A stretch of DNA of 64,000 nt, taken from Piezodorus guildinii. Taxonomy: Eukaryota > Arthropoda > Insecta > Hemiptera > Pentatomidae. Every line of letters starts with the position of its first letter. Position 1 is the first letter of the stretch. A program made the position numbers and the translations under genes. Below are positions 1 to 8,732 of the stretch, in pieces. The notes beneath the pieces are model-generated. The model was not told where the DNA came from. It worked only from the letters and a program-made list of their open reading frames with translations, and searched no databases. The stretch is taken from contig CM041297.1 of assembly GCA_023052935.1 (NCBI GenBank), forward strand, positions 110,041,563 to 110,105,562. The letters are read 5' to 3'.

Positions 1-428
1 CACGGAGTAGAGCTTTGGGGCTCTACTAAACCACCGAACTCATCTCGTATCCAATCCTTACAATCCAAAATCCTTCGTAAAATCCTCAATGCTCCTTATT
101 TCGTCACAAATAAACTCATCCATAAAGACCTTAATATTCCATATGTCACTGACTTAGCCCGAACCAGGTACCGTTCCTTCCATGACAAACTCCATTCCCA
201 CTATATTCCATTAGTTTCAATCCTTGCTTCCTCTTCGATCCCTGACAATCCTCCGAGGCATCTGAAAAGAAGATGGTCACGAGACCTTTTAGTTCAGAAT
301 ATTTTTTGCTACTGGGTAGTGGCTCTACATGTATTTCATGACCATTTTCTATATAACCATCACATTTACTTGATGTATTTTTTTTTTTAATACAGTTGTA
401 AATATCAATAAATATGTTTAAAAAAAAA
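1..428 (+). mobile_element. Jockey-clade LINE, 3' end (cut by window edge)
   Basis: Frame 1 from base 1 reads the C-terminal tail of a Jockey-type ORF2 downstream of the reverse transcriptase: an ELWGSTKP motif, a LQSKILRKILNAPYFVTN block, and a terminal RLKRRWPRDLL-like block (here HLKRRWSRDLL). The same blocks recur in copies at 5.7, 19.3, 30.6, 32.3 and 36.1 kb. After the usual stop position the frame runs on through a mutated end into an AT-rich 3' UTR with AATAAA and a short A-run near 420. The copy begins outside the window, so its length and 5' junction are unknown. Confidence 0.85.
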
Positions 429-559
429 GTGAAGCAGAGATAATGGAAAATTATTCCCTTATAAATAAACTTGATAGGTATGTATCTATTAAAAAAATAT
501 AGAAATAACAAACGTTTCTACCCTATTAGGTTTATAACTTTTTTATATTTATATTTGTA

Positions 560-690
560 AAGTTTATGAGCTTACAATAACTTTATATTAACTCGTACGA
601 TTTATTTTACTGCATATTAACTTTACTAATTTTTGCGCTTTCCAACGGTATATTATATGGTTATGTTACTACTTATATTTCAGGAATAAT
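560..690 (-). repeat. Fragment of unclassified family F4
   Basis: The stretch around 640-690 (the motif CTTTCCAACGGTATAT followed by a TTACTRCT block) matches the segment found in every long F4 copy, for example near 45960, in the same orientation. The ends are unclear and the match is short. Confidence 0.5.
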
Positions 691-794
691 ATTTTGATGA
701 CTTAGACAATTTTTTTTCATTTTTATTTTTCCCTTATAAACAACAGCTAAATTTAAATGTATTTTAATTATAAACCTACAGGAAAGAATGCCTT

Positions 795-1077
795 TTTTTT
801 TTTTTTCCTTCTTCTTCTTGGCATTGGAGCTCTCCATACAGCCAGTCTCAGCACACCATTACTAAATATTTATAGCATGAGTAGCATTTTTAGTTTCTTC
901 CTATATATATTTTTTAATCGAGTTAAGGAACTGTGTCACTCTTCCAATTTCTTCGGATTTTCTAGTAGTCAGTAATTGTCCATATATATTTACTTTATTA
1001 TAAGTATTTAAAAATTCCAGAAATTTCTTTCTCTGAGTCTCATACGCTGGGCATTCCATAATTATATGCTGCAGAGT
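795..1077 (-). mobile_element. 5'-truncated LINE stub (Jockey/I superfamily tail) with 13-bp TSD
   Basis: On the minus strand the sequence encodes a LINE ORF2 C-terminus of the type that follows the Cys-His zinc knuckle (HIIMECPAYETQRKKFL, then about 40 more residues), ends at a stop at 901-903, and has a 3' UTR ending in a run of A (T-run on the plus strand near 793-807). It is bounded by a perfect 13-bp direct repeat, GAAAGAATGCCTT, at 782-794 and 1078-1090. This is the signature of target-primed reverse transcription with severe 5' truncation. The clade is uncertain because only the tail is present. Confidence 0.8.
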
Positions 1078-1189
1078 GAAAGAATGCCTTAAATGGTGGT
1101 GATAACCGTATCAAAATCCGTTTTGTGGATTAGTACTCAAATCGCGTTATCATTTTGTATATTTAGAGATAAGATAATAAATCAACAAG

Positions 1190-1470
1190 CCATGGGATGT
1201 AATACGAAACCCTTAAACAGCCTCCTATGCCAAAGGTCACAGGTTCAAACCCACAGGTGGTCCTAGGATTTTTTAATGTGAGTAAAAAATCCTTACTTAT
1301 GCCGCCCTTTGGAAGGGACGTTAAAAGGTGGTTCCTGTGTGATGTCAGGCACTCGTTAATGATCCCTATCGCAATGTATATCCTTGGATAGGCAAAATTT
1401 AGGACTCCTACTGTTGCATCGTCCGATTAGCCACAGTAGCATAAAGGGACGTTAATTAAATAAACAAACA
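1190..1470 (+). mobile_element. SINE2 (tRNA-derived SINE), degraded head
   Basis: Shares its whole length with the well-preserved SINE2 at 57014-57299: a B-box-like CAGGTTCAAACCCACAG near 1240, a GGTGGTCCTAGGATTTTTTA block, a GCCGCCCTTTGGAAGGGACGT block, CGTCCGATTAGCCACAGTAG, and an AAATAAACAAACAAA tail. The tRNA-like head with the A box is poorly preserved. It has no coding capacity. Family names SINE1-4 are my labels. Confidence 0.8.
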
Positions 1471-1984
1471 AAAGAAACACTTAAGCTACAAAAAACAAAA
1501 CAACTAATAATAATAAATAAAAAATAAGAAAGAAATTAAATTGATAACTTGATAAAATCAAGAGATATACTCAGAAAAAAACGTTAGTAATTTCGTTCTA
1601 TTCCAGAACCTCATGTTTGGAGGTAGTCCAAGGATGGCGGTGCATCTATCCGGATGGGACATATATACAACTGCGAATGCACAGTTATCCAGTATTCCAT
1701 TTATTTCTGGTATCCCTATAGCATCCCTCGCCGGGTTTATTTTAACTCTTTCAGATCATTGCCACTCCATGCTATTCCTGTTTACCGAATGTTTTCTTAA
1801 TCGTAAAGAAAACACAGTTTTAGTTTGCCGTTTAGAACTGCGACCAGGTGTTTATATGTATACTAACAAGGTATATTTAAATTTTGTGTTTGTCTCTAAT
1901 ACAAAATACGTGTCGTGGTTAAAATGTTCATATGAATATGTACACATTGCAGATATCAAAATATTTTTACTTTCACTTAACTAT
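1471..1984. other. No recognised gene
   Basis: An open stretch of 140 codons at 1613-2035 (plus) reads into the next repeat and matches nothing I recognise; it is probably a chance frame. The rest is AT-rich. Confidence 0.4.
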
Positions 1985-2545
1985 ACCGATACTAATATTA
2001 TAAAGCTGAAGAGTTTGGTTGTACGAACGCGCTAATCTCAGAAACTACTGGTTCGAATTAAAAAAATCTTCATGTGTTGAATAGTCCATTTATCGAGGAA
2101 GGCTTTAGGCTATATAAAATCACGCTGTGACCAATAGGAGTGAAGAATCAATGAACAATTCCGAAAAAACGGGGAAAATTAATCTCGCATCCCAATGATT
2201 CCAAATGATTTATCTTTTAATTTTAAAATAATTCAATTTCCCGTAAATTTATCTTAGCCAAACTTTCATCTCTTCATCAAATTCGCTGATTGTCAACATT
2301 CATGGACAGGTGTGAATAAAAAAATTTAAGGATAAAAAAATAAATAAATTGATCTTTTGTTGTAACAATTAATTAATCACAGGGGCAAACATTTAAACAG
2401 GAATCGATTTACGTCAAGATCGTGTTGCGGAGAAAATCAGTATGTTCTTCTGCCACAAGAAAATAAAACTAAAAATATCATTTAAGCAGAAGTACTTTAA
2501 AATATATTCTTTTTACAATTTCTTAATAGCGATAATAGTAATATA
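1985..2545 (+). repeat. Dispersed insect repeat, ACTAATATTATAAA-type start
   Basis: Starts with ACTAATATTATAAAGC, then GAACGCGCTAATCTCAGAAA, a GGAAGGCTTTAGGCTATAT block and a CGGGGAAAATTAATCTCGC block. A second copy lies in inverted orientation at 39345-39890 and a short piece at 42330-42412. From memory, near-identical blocks occur in many insect genomes. I see no coding frame and cannot assign a class. Confidence 0.75.
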
Positions 2546-2567
2546 AATTGTAATAAAACAACTAGTA

Positions 2568-3358
2568 TGAAATATATAGTAAGGGAAAGTATCTCGAGTC
2601 CCGCGAAAATGTGTGTATGTGTAATAAATCTAGCTCAAAACGATAAGTTGTTTTAATGATTACTGGAATTTCATATTTCAGAAGTATAAATGTAACAGAA
2701 AGTTTTCCATCAGAATCAGCGAACCAGAAGAGCCACTTTATACGATGCATTTCACACCTTTTAACGATTTTCTAAAAAACGCCAATTACTATTAAATTAT
2801 TGATTAAAATATTTGAATAAATTCACTATATCAATGTAAAATTTTATGGGCTTTTATATCATGTAGGTTTCATTCCGATTGAAATAGTCTAACTGGGTTT
2901 AAATGTCGCATTTTTTTATTTTCTTTCTCTAAGGTACCTTTGATTTTGTAGATTCCACAAAAATAACTCTATAATTTTCTTATCATTGATAAATATACTA
3001 ACCGAAAATAAATTTGATAGCCAACTAAAACAGAAAAGAGCAAATATAGTTTTTAAAGAAAACTTTTTTTTCCAAGCACGATAACAGTAATATATATGTA
3101 TAATATACAGTTGGATCATAAAGATTTGTTAAAAAACGTTATCTCGATTAAAAAGTTGTGAAAAGTAATGTAAAGTGACGAAAAAGGCATAAGCTTAAGT
3201 GATTATTGTACGTAATAATTTTATATTGCTATATTATTTAATCTAAACCACGTGTTCATTATAATAAAACTAATTGTTTGAAATTATTTTCAACTGTAGC
3301 TTTATTTAATAGTTAATAAATTTATTTTAACAATCGAGGTAAGAGAAAGTCGTGTGTC
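2568..3358 (+). repeat. Family F4 copy
   Basis: Runs from the ATGAAATATATAGTAAGGGA motif near the family 5' end to GAGGTAAGAGAAAGTCGTGT at the 3' end. The extreme 5' inverted motif is missing or mutated. The conserved mid-blocks (TGTAGGTTTCATTCCGATTG, TTTTGTAGATTC, ACAGTAATATATATGTATAA) are all present in order. The CA-rich core is reduced to a few GT repeats near 2610. Confidence 0.8.
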
Positions 3359-3361
3359 ATT

Positions 3362-3800
3362 ATTTTTTTTCCTCCGAACATAAGAACAGTAATATAGGGG
3401 TGGCTGAGTTGGTTAACGCACGTGGAGAATCCGTGCGTTGCCTAGCGACCGAATAATAGAATTTGAGATAAAAAAAAAATAAAATCATGAGTCACGAGTT
3501 CGGGTCTCGGTGCCAGGCGGGCTTTAATCTCAGCATTAATCCCTCGTACTCATCCCATGGTTGGAAAAATCCCCGTACAGCCTACAAAGGCGAGGTAGGG
3601 ATGAACAAAATAAAAAATGTGTATAATAAACCGTTAGAATTCTAAAGATTTGTTAAAATCTTTAATACAAAGTTGTGGAAGGTAATGTAAAGTGCCTAAA
3701 TGTAAATACTAGAGTGATTATTGTAGGTAACAATTTTATGTTGTCTCCTTTTCTCGAATACTTGACCTTACTATATATTTCATGTGTAGGTAAAGTAATA
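3362..3800 (+). repeat. Partial F4 copy split by SINE4
   Basis: F4 blocks lie on both sides of the SINE: the CCGAACATAAGAACAGTAAT block before it and GTGTATAATAAACCGTTAGA plus TAAAGATTTGTTAAAAT after it. At 3767-3800 an inverted piece of the family 5' end occurs (CTTACTATATATTTCATG, then GTAGGTAAAGT). The structure is rearranged. Confidence 0.6.
3398..3616 (+). mobile_element. SINE4, tRNA-like head with interruption
   Basis: Begins with an A-box-like TGGCTGAGTTGGTTAACGC and has a B-box-like GAGTTCGGGTCTCG about 100 bases later. That spacing is wider than a tRNA's, with an A-rich insertion between. Continues with a non-tRNA body and ends in an A-rich tail (GAACAAAATAAAAAA). It lies inside an F4 fragment. 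Single copy in this window, so the family assignment is tentative. Confidence 0.5.
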
Positions 3801-4230
3801 ATTCATAAAAAATAACGAAATTTCGAATTTATGTTAAATAAATGTATAAGTAAATTCTACCTCAGATTTTTTAAAGTTCTGGTTTGTATAAATGCCACTA
3901 GCAAAACAAAAAAGTCACCAGAAAACCGCGAATGTTTTGCGGTTTGGCTGATTCAAGGAGGGTTGTTTATTGTCCCAAACTGTGTGCTGTTTACTATGCT
4001 CAGCCAGTCAACACGAAATTCAACGGATTACCCTATCAACGCTCCTTGTTTGCTTTACACATCAACAGCAGTTTCGCTTGACCTTTTGACCACTGCTTTG
4101 ATCTTTTAAATGTCAATTTGCTGAGTCCAAAGGCACTCCGTATGCTGTATTAATAATAGAGGTTTAGGCTTCATTTTTCTTTCATTTGACATTTAATTAT
4201 TTAAGTTATAAATAAATAGATTATTTTTTT
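3801..4230. other. No recognised gene
   Basis: A 92-codon plus-strand frame at 3831-4109 has no motif that I know and no neighbouring signals supporting it. Confidence 0.4.
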
Positions 4231-4396
4231 ACGCGTCACAACTAGTCTACTGTTTTCCGGGTCCTGGGTTCGAATCCCGGCTGTGGCAAAATAATGATAA
4301 TTTTTAATTATTTCTTCTGTTAATTAGGCCTGGAGAGGAGGGGGAGGCGACCCTTGGGTGACGTCTAAAAGTGACTTTAAATGAATAAATAAACAA
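4231..4396 (+). mobile_element. Short SINE with SINE1-like head and SINE2-like tail
   Basis: The head (ACTAGTCTACTGTTTTCCGG, then CTGGGTTCGAATCCCGGCTG) matches SINE1 at 18.65 kb including the B box. The tail (AAAAGTGACTTTAAATGAAT, then AAATAAACAA) matches the SINE2 3' end instead. It could be a chimera formed by template switching or a distinct short family. The 5' part of the tRNA-like head is lost. Confidence 0.6.
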
Positions 4397-5699
4397 GGAT
4401 ACATGAAATATTATCCCCCCTCTCTCCCAAATATACAAGATAGGAACAAATTTTGTAAAACAGGTTTAATAACGGTGATGTATAATGTCCTAATAGACTA
4501 ATCTCGGTCCATTTCGCCCTCGAGGAATTATCTAGTGCAATTTCCATATTGATGGGGGCCCTCCGGGTCATATAGAGAGTATTGCCTTTCCTGTAAACAC
4601 AGCTGCTATATTGTAATTACAGTAATCAGATACTGACGACCAATAGTTACTGACTGTATTCATGTTCATTAATTACATAGTCTCTTTAGGCCATGAGGGA
4701 ACCAGAGGTATTTTTTTTGGAGGGATTTTATATCACCACACCTCTTTCATGATCCAACTCCTCAAAAAGATGAATATTTTATAACAACATTTTATCAACA
4801 TCTTTAATTTATTTAGCATACATTAGATTATACTTAGTCATGTTATGAAACTCAAATAACGCCATTCATTTAGAAATATACTACGTGCAATAATATTACG
4901 AAATTTTAGGTAATAGAAGGCCAAATATGTTTGTTTGCTTGTATATTGTATTGAGAAATAAAAAAAAAATTGGTCAAAAAAAATTAGAAAAAATAACAAA
5001 TTAGTCTAAGAAAATTAAGTTCAATAGAAAAAAAAAAAAGAAAAGAAAACTAAAATTTAGTTGGATATTTCCTTCTTCTGAATCATATTATTCAGGAACT
5101 ACTTTCCCCAAACCTTCACTAAAATAATACCTATTGATTTTGGTTTAGGATTAAAATTTCCCACATTCATGTTTATTTTATTTTAATTGTTGTTATTTAA
5201 AGCCCCTAAACAATATACGATGATCAATAGTATTTTTCTTGGTATGCCTGCTTTTGCTGAAGCATAATTTCATTTTAAGGTTATTGGATCATTTACAATG
5301 TTTTGAAGTTGTTTTTGTTGGGATTATATTTGAAGTGCTAGGAGATTCACGGTTTGTTTCTCACACGTCTAATAAACTGTAATTAATCAAAGTAACACAC
5401 GGGTATTAGTGTATATCTGAATTAACCATACTTTATTTTTTTTATGATGGCATTCTTTTCTTCTCTTTTGATCAGCAATGACCTAGAATTTCTTAATTTA
5501 TTCATTTATAATTTAAATTGTAAGGTACGTTCGAACATATATGACAGAAATTCTATTAGATATTATAAAAATTAAAAAAAATGTATATTGTGGTGAATCT
5601 TACTTCTGCGGTACTGATTCACTATGTCAGTCGGGTCTATTGCGAAATTATGTTTCCACTAAATTTTTTATCATAGTGGTCTTGTAATTTTTCGGTTTC
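4397..5699. other. AT-rich interval without recognised features
   Basis: A 64-codon minus-strand frame at 4377-4571 in a slightly GC-richer patch is not recognised. The remainder is low-complexity AT-rich sequence with A-runs near 4960-5045. Confidence 0.4.
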
Positions 5700-6365
5700 A
5701 ATTCAAAAATAAAATAAAAATATTGAGATTTACAACTGTATTATTTAACACAACTAGTAAATAGACATGAACAAGAATTGTAGTGAAGCTATCGGCAGCA
5801 CTCTAAAAATATTCTAAACTAGAAGGTCTCGAGGCCATCTTCTTTTTAGACGCCTCGGAGGATTATCAGGTATTGAAGAGGAAGAAAGGATTGAAACTAA
5901 TGGGTTAGAGTGGGAATGGAAGTTTGTCATGGATGGGGAGGGACTGGTTCGGGCCAAATCAGTAACATACGGAACTTGAAGGTCAGTATGGATGAGGGTA
6001 GAGTCGAGGACCATACGAAGGATTTTGGATTGGAGAGGAATTTAATGGTTTATTAGAGCCCCAAAGCACAACTCCATACGTCCAGATTGGCCTTATAATA
6101 GACTTGTAAATGAGACGTTTGTAGTTTAGGGGAAGATCAGAACGTAAGTGATGAAAGTAGCAGAAAACATGAGCAGTTTCTTGTCGTTTCAGTCTTTTAT
6201 GAGGATTCCAAGTAAATCGCTTATCGAGATGGATTCCTAGGTATCGGATCTGTTCAATAGAGACTAGAGTAGTGATATTAAAGGATACTGTAGGACAAGA
6301 AGTCATAGGTTTACGACGAAAGGTAACCTTGATGGGATTTATTGGAATTTATTTTTGTTTGATCC
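5700..6365 (-). mobile_element. Jockey-clade LINE, 3' half
   Basis: Minus-strand reading gives VTFRRKPMTSCPTVSF, then SIEQIRYLGIHLDKRFTWNP and RPIWTYGVVLWGSNKPLNSS, the region directly after the RT palm in Jockey elements, and ends with RLKRRWPRDLLV. Two overlapping frames are needed (5983-6306 and 5814-6014), so there is at least one frameshift, and an internal stretch is shortened. The A-rich 3' end lies near 5700. The reading frame stops abruptly at about 6365 and resumes at 7452, beyond an LTR-like insertion. Confidence 0.85.
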
Positions 6366-7451
6366 TAAAAAATTTTTTTTATCTGTATATTTTTGTTTTC
6401 AATTTAGAATTAAATTAAATTAAAAATAGTTTCGAAATGAGGAAAATATTTTATTCGTTGGTTTACGTATGTAGTACTATTCAATAGTGTTGGGATTAAC
6501 CAGTTAAGCCTGCCCTCAATGCCCTGAGGACAGTACCGTCGGAAGCAGCTAGCTGAAAGTACGTATCTATCGACTGACACCTTCAACCAACTACTCGATC
6601 AGGACGTCGTTTCGTTGCCTCCCTGAAGATCACCGTCCTTCCATAGAGAGTCGCGTACCGGTCGTGCGGAAGCTGAGTTATAATCTGGACAACAATTAAA
6701 GAATTCATGGACAGATAATTATCATTGATCATTTTCCCCTCATTATATTTATTCATTCTTCTTTTTTTATACTTCTTAATAGTACTAACCCACTAACCTA
6801 TTTTTTTACAGTTTGTTTTATTGAAGAAAAAAAAAAATCAAATGATGTTTATTTTAGTTGTAAATTTTCCTCATTTTGAAAGATTAAACTTCTATTTATT
6901 TTGTTTCTTTTCAATTTTATTTTTTTATTTGATATATAACCTATTTTATTTCATTTTAAGTACTCAACCACCTCGTTTCGACACGGGATCGAAACTACTG
7001 CTGTGTATCGAGAATACTGGGAGGGTTAGAAACAATTTAGAATTATTTGAAATAGAGCAGTTTCCGGGCTACAAGCAATAACGTTTCTTAGAAAGGCTAT
7101 ACAAAAAATAGATCCCTCCACTCCGAAAGCAGGGATAGCGGGGTACCCGAGGAGCGCGGATAGTAAAGGAAGAGTCCAGCCACGGACGGAGGAGGTCGGG
7201 GGGTCAAGCCAGGGAACAATTATGCAGATATGTCCAAAGGTACCTTTATATTATATTATGTGGTAAATAGAACCTCAGTATTCTCGAAAATAATAATGCT
7301 TCACTGTACAATGTTTTATGTGTAATATGTACTCTTTTTGTGAATAAATGTGCATTTTAAGAAAATTACTTAATTCCCCTTCATGCCACCGAAACATAGT
7401 ACTACGTTAAACCATCTTTTTTTTTTTGTTTTAACGTCACTCATCCCAACA
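6366..7451. mobile_element. LTR-like insertion inside the Jockey element
   Basis: A GC-richer block interrupts the Jockey reading frame. From 6488 to 7451 it starts TGTTGGGAT and ends ATCCCAACA, a perfect 9-bp inverted end pair of the TG...CA type typical of LTRs. A TATA-like TATATTATATTATG near 7250 is followed by AATAAA near 7342. The right end abuts Jockey coding sequence exactly. The left ~120 bases (6366-6487) may be a remnant of internal region or filler. No clean duplication of the target is visible; ATTTTGATTC on the right resembles TTTGTTTGATCC on the left. No gag or pol was seen, so a solo or partial LTR is likely. Confidence 0.55.
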
Positions 7452-7850
7452 ATTTTGATTCTCAAATCTTGACACCATTGCTCAAGATCTCCGATGTGGG
7501 ATAGAAGAGTTTGGGAAGCAGAATTTGGATCATTATTTACTGATAACAAGCAAGTGTCATTAGCATAAGTAGAAAGGAAGGTGCCAGGATGGGTTGGGAT
7601 ATCAGCTGTATCAACTGTGTAAAGGAAGGAAAAAATAAAAAAAATGTGATCTAATAAAAGACTTTCTGCTATAGATCCTCTTGAGTATTGTATATTTCCT
7701 ATTGAGAAGACAATAGCCGAACGGTGGTAGATGAATATACCGCTCTCTGATTGTTTCTGCCAAGATAGACGAGAAAGTAAATTTCTCCTGAGAACAATGT
7801 TATCGATTTCGGTTACGATCGAATGTCTTCCGAATTCCTCTATCTATGAT
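7452..7850 (-). mobile_element. Jockey-clade LINE, RT palm segment (continuation)
   Basis: Minus-strand reading gives DTADIPTHPGTFLSTY, then ANDTCLLSVNNDPNSASQ and LLSHIGDLEQWCQDLRIKI. This is the Jockey RT region around the catalytic YADD box, here changed to YAND. Upstream, a corrupted GSIAES corresponds to the PQGS motif, and RKTFDR near 7840 resembles the SKAFDRV motif. It joins in order to the piece at 5700-6365 and is dead because of the catalytic change, stops and frameshifts. Confidence 0.75.
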
Positions 7851-8263
7851 CTCGGCTCCTATTGTGCATACTCTCAACTCTTGCAACCCACTTTACAAAC
7901 TAGGTTCGTTCATTTTTTTATAATTTAAATAAGAAAAGTTCTAGTAAATAGATTGGTTCGGAGTTATGTATCATTTAAAAGTGCCTTGAAACACGTAAGA
8001 CCAACTCATTATGGGTTGGTATTAACAGCCGAAGAAAGATCAACAGTTTTACAGGTGTATAAAAAAATATACATCTGCTGCCTTTCTTAAAGAAAACTAA
8101 TAAATAAAACTAAAATTTTATGTAATATTTATGAATAATAAGGGTATTATGTACATAGAACCTTTTCGTTCATCATACTAAACTACTTTGATTAAAGTAA
8201 ATTTAAAATAAGTATCTTTTTCCCCACTTAATGTTTTTGGATGTATGTATGAGGAAAGTGTTA
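7851..8263. other. No recognised gene
   Basis: AT-rich. The 65-codon plus-strand frame at 7731-7928 overlaps the minus-strand Jockey remnant and is a shadow. Confidence 0.4.
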
Positions 8264-8640
8264 TTGGGTTGTTTCACATGAAATGTCCGTTTTTATAGTT
8301 TCTGAAACATATAAAGGATTTTGCAGGTCTCTGTTGTTTTCTTCCGAATGTTTACATATTTAAAGTAAACAGTTACTAATCCTCTACCTTTGTATTATAA
8401 ACATTACTTCCCAATCAATTACCCACTTTTTAGTATACCTTCAAATATGAACATGGAAACACGGGATTTTCGAGCAATATTTTTGTACGAGTTTAAACTC
8501 GGCCATTTAGCAGCTGAGGCGGCTAGAAATATTTGCAAGGCGTTTGGGGAAGGGAGTGTTAATGAGCGGACCATTCGCCGTTGGTTTGCTAAGTTTTCAG
8601 CTGGTTTTTAAAAAAATCTCCCGCATTTATGGACCAATCC
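8264..8640 (+). mobile_element. mariner-type DNA transposon, 5' fragment
   Basis: At 8264, directly after a TA dinucleotide, TTGGGTTGTTTCACATGAAA resembles a mariner terminal inverted repeat. The frame at 8390-8611 encodes a mariner transposase N-terminal helix-turn-helix: FRAIFLYEFKLGHLAAEAAR, then GEGSVNERTIRRWFAKF. The frame ends at a stop after about 73 codons. No catalytic DDD domain and no 3' inverted repeat were found before the CR1-like LINE tail at about 8730, so this is a truncated, inactive copy. Confidence 0.8.
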
Positions 8641-8732
8641 TTGCCATCCAAAATATTTCTATTAGGCCAACATCTATTCTCTCTACCCTGCTCATTAAAT
8701 TATATCAAAATGGTGAATCAATCCACTTTTAA

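Noticed and set aside
1613..2035. 140-codon plus-strand frame as a gene
   Set aside because: No recognisable domain, runs into a dispersed repeat, and no start context, splice or polyadenylation support.
3831..4109. 92-codon plus-strand frame as a gene
   Set aside because: No motif recognised and no supporting signals.
6488..7451. Host promoter/gene in the GC-richer block
   Set aside because: It sits inside a Jockey reading frame and has TG...CA inverted ends, so an LTR is more economical.
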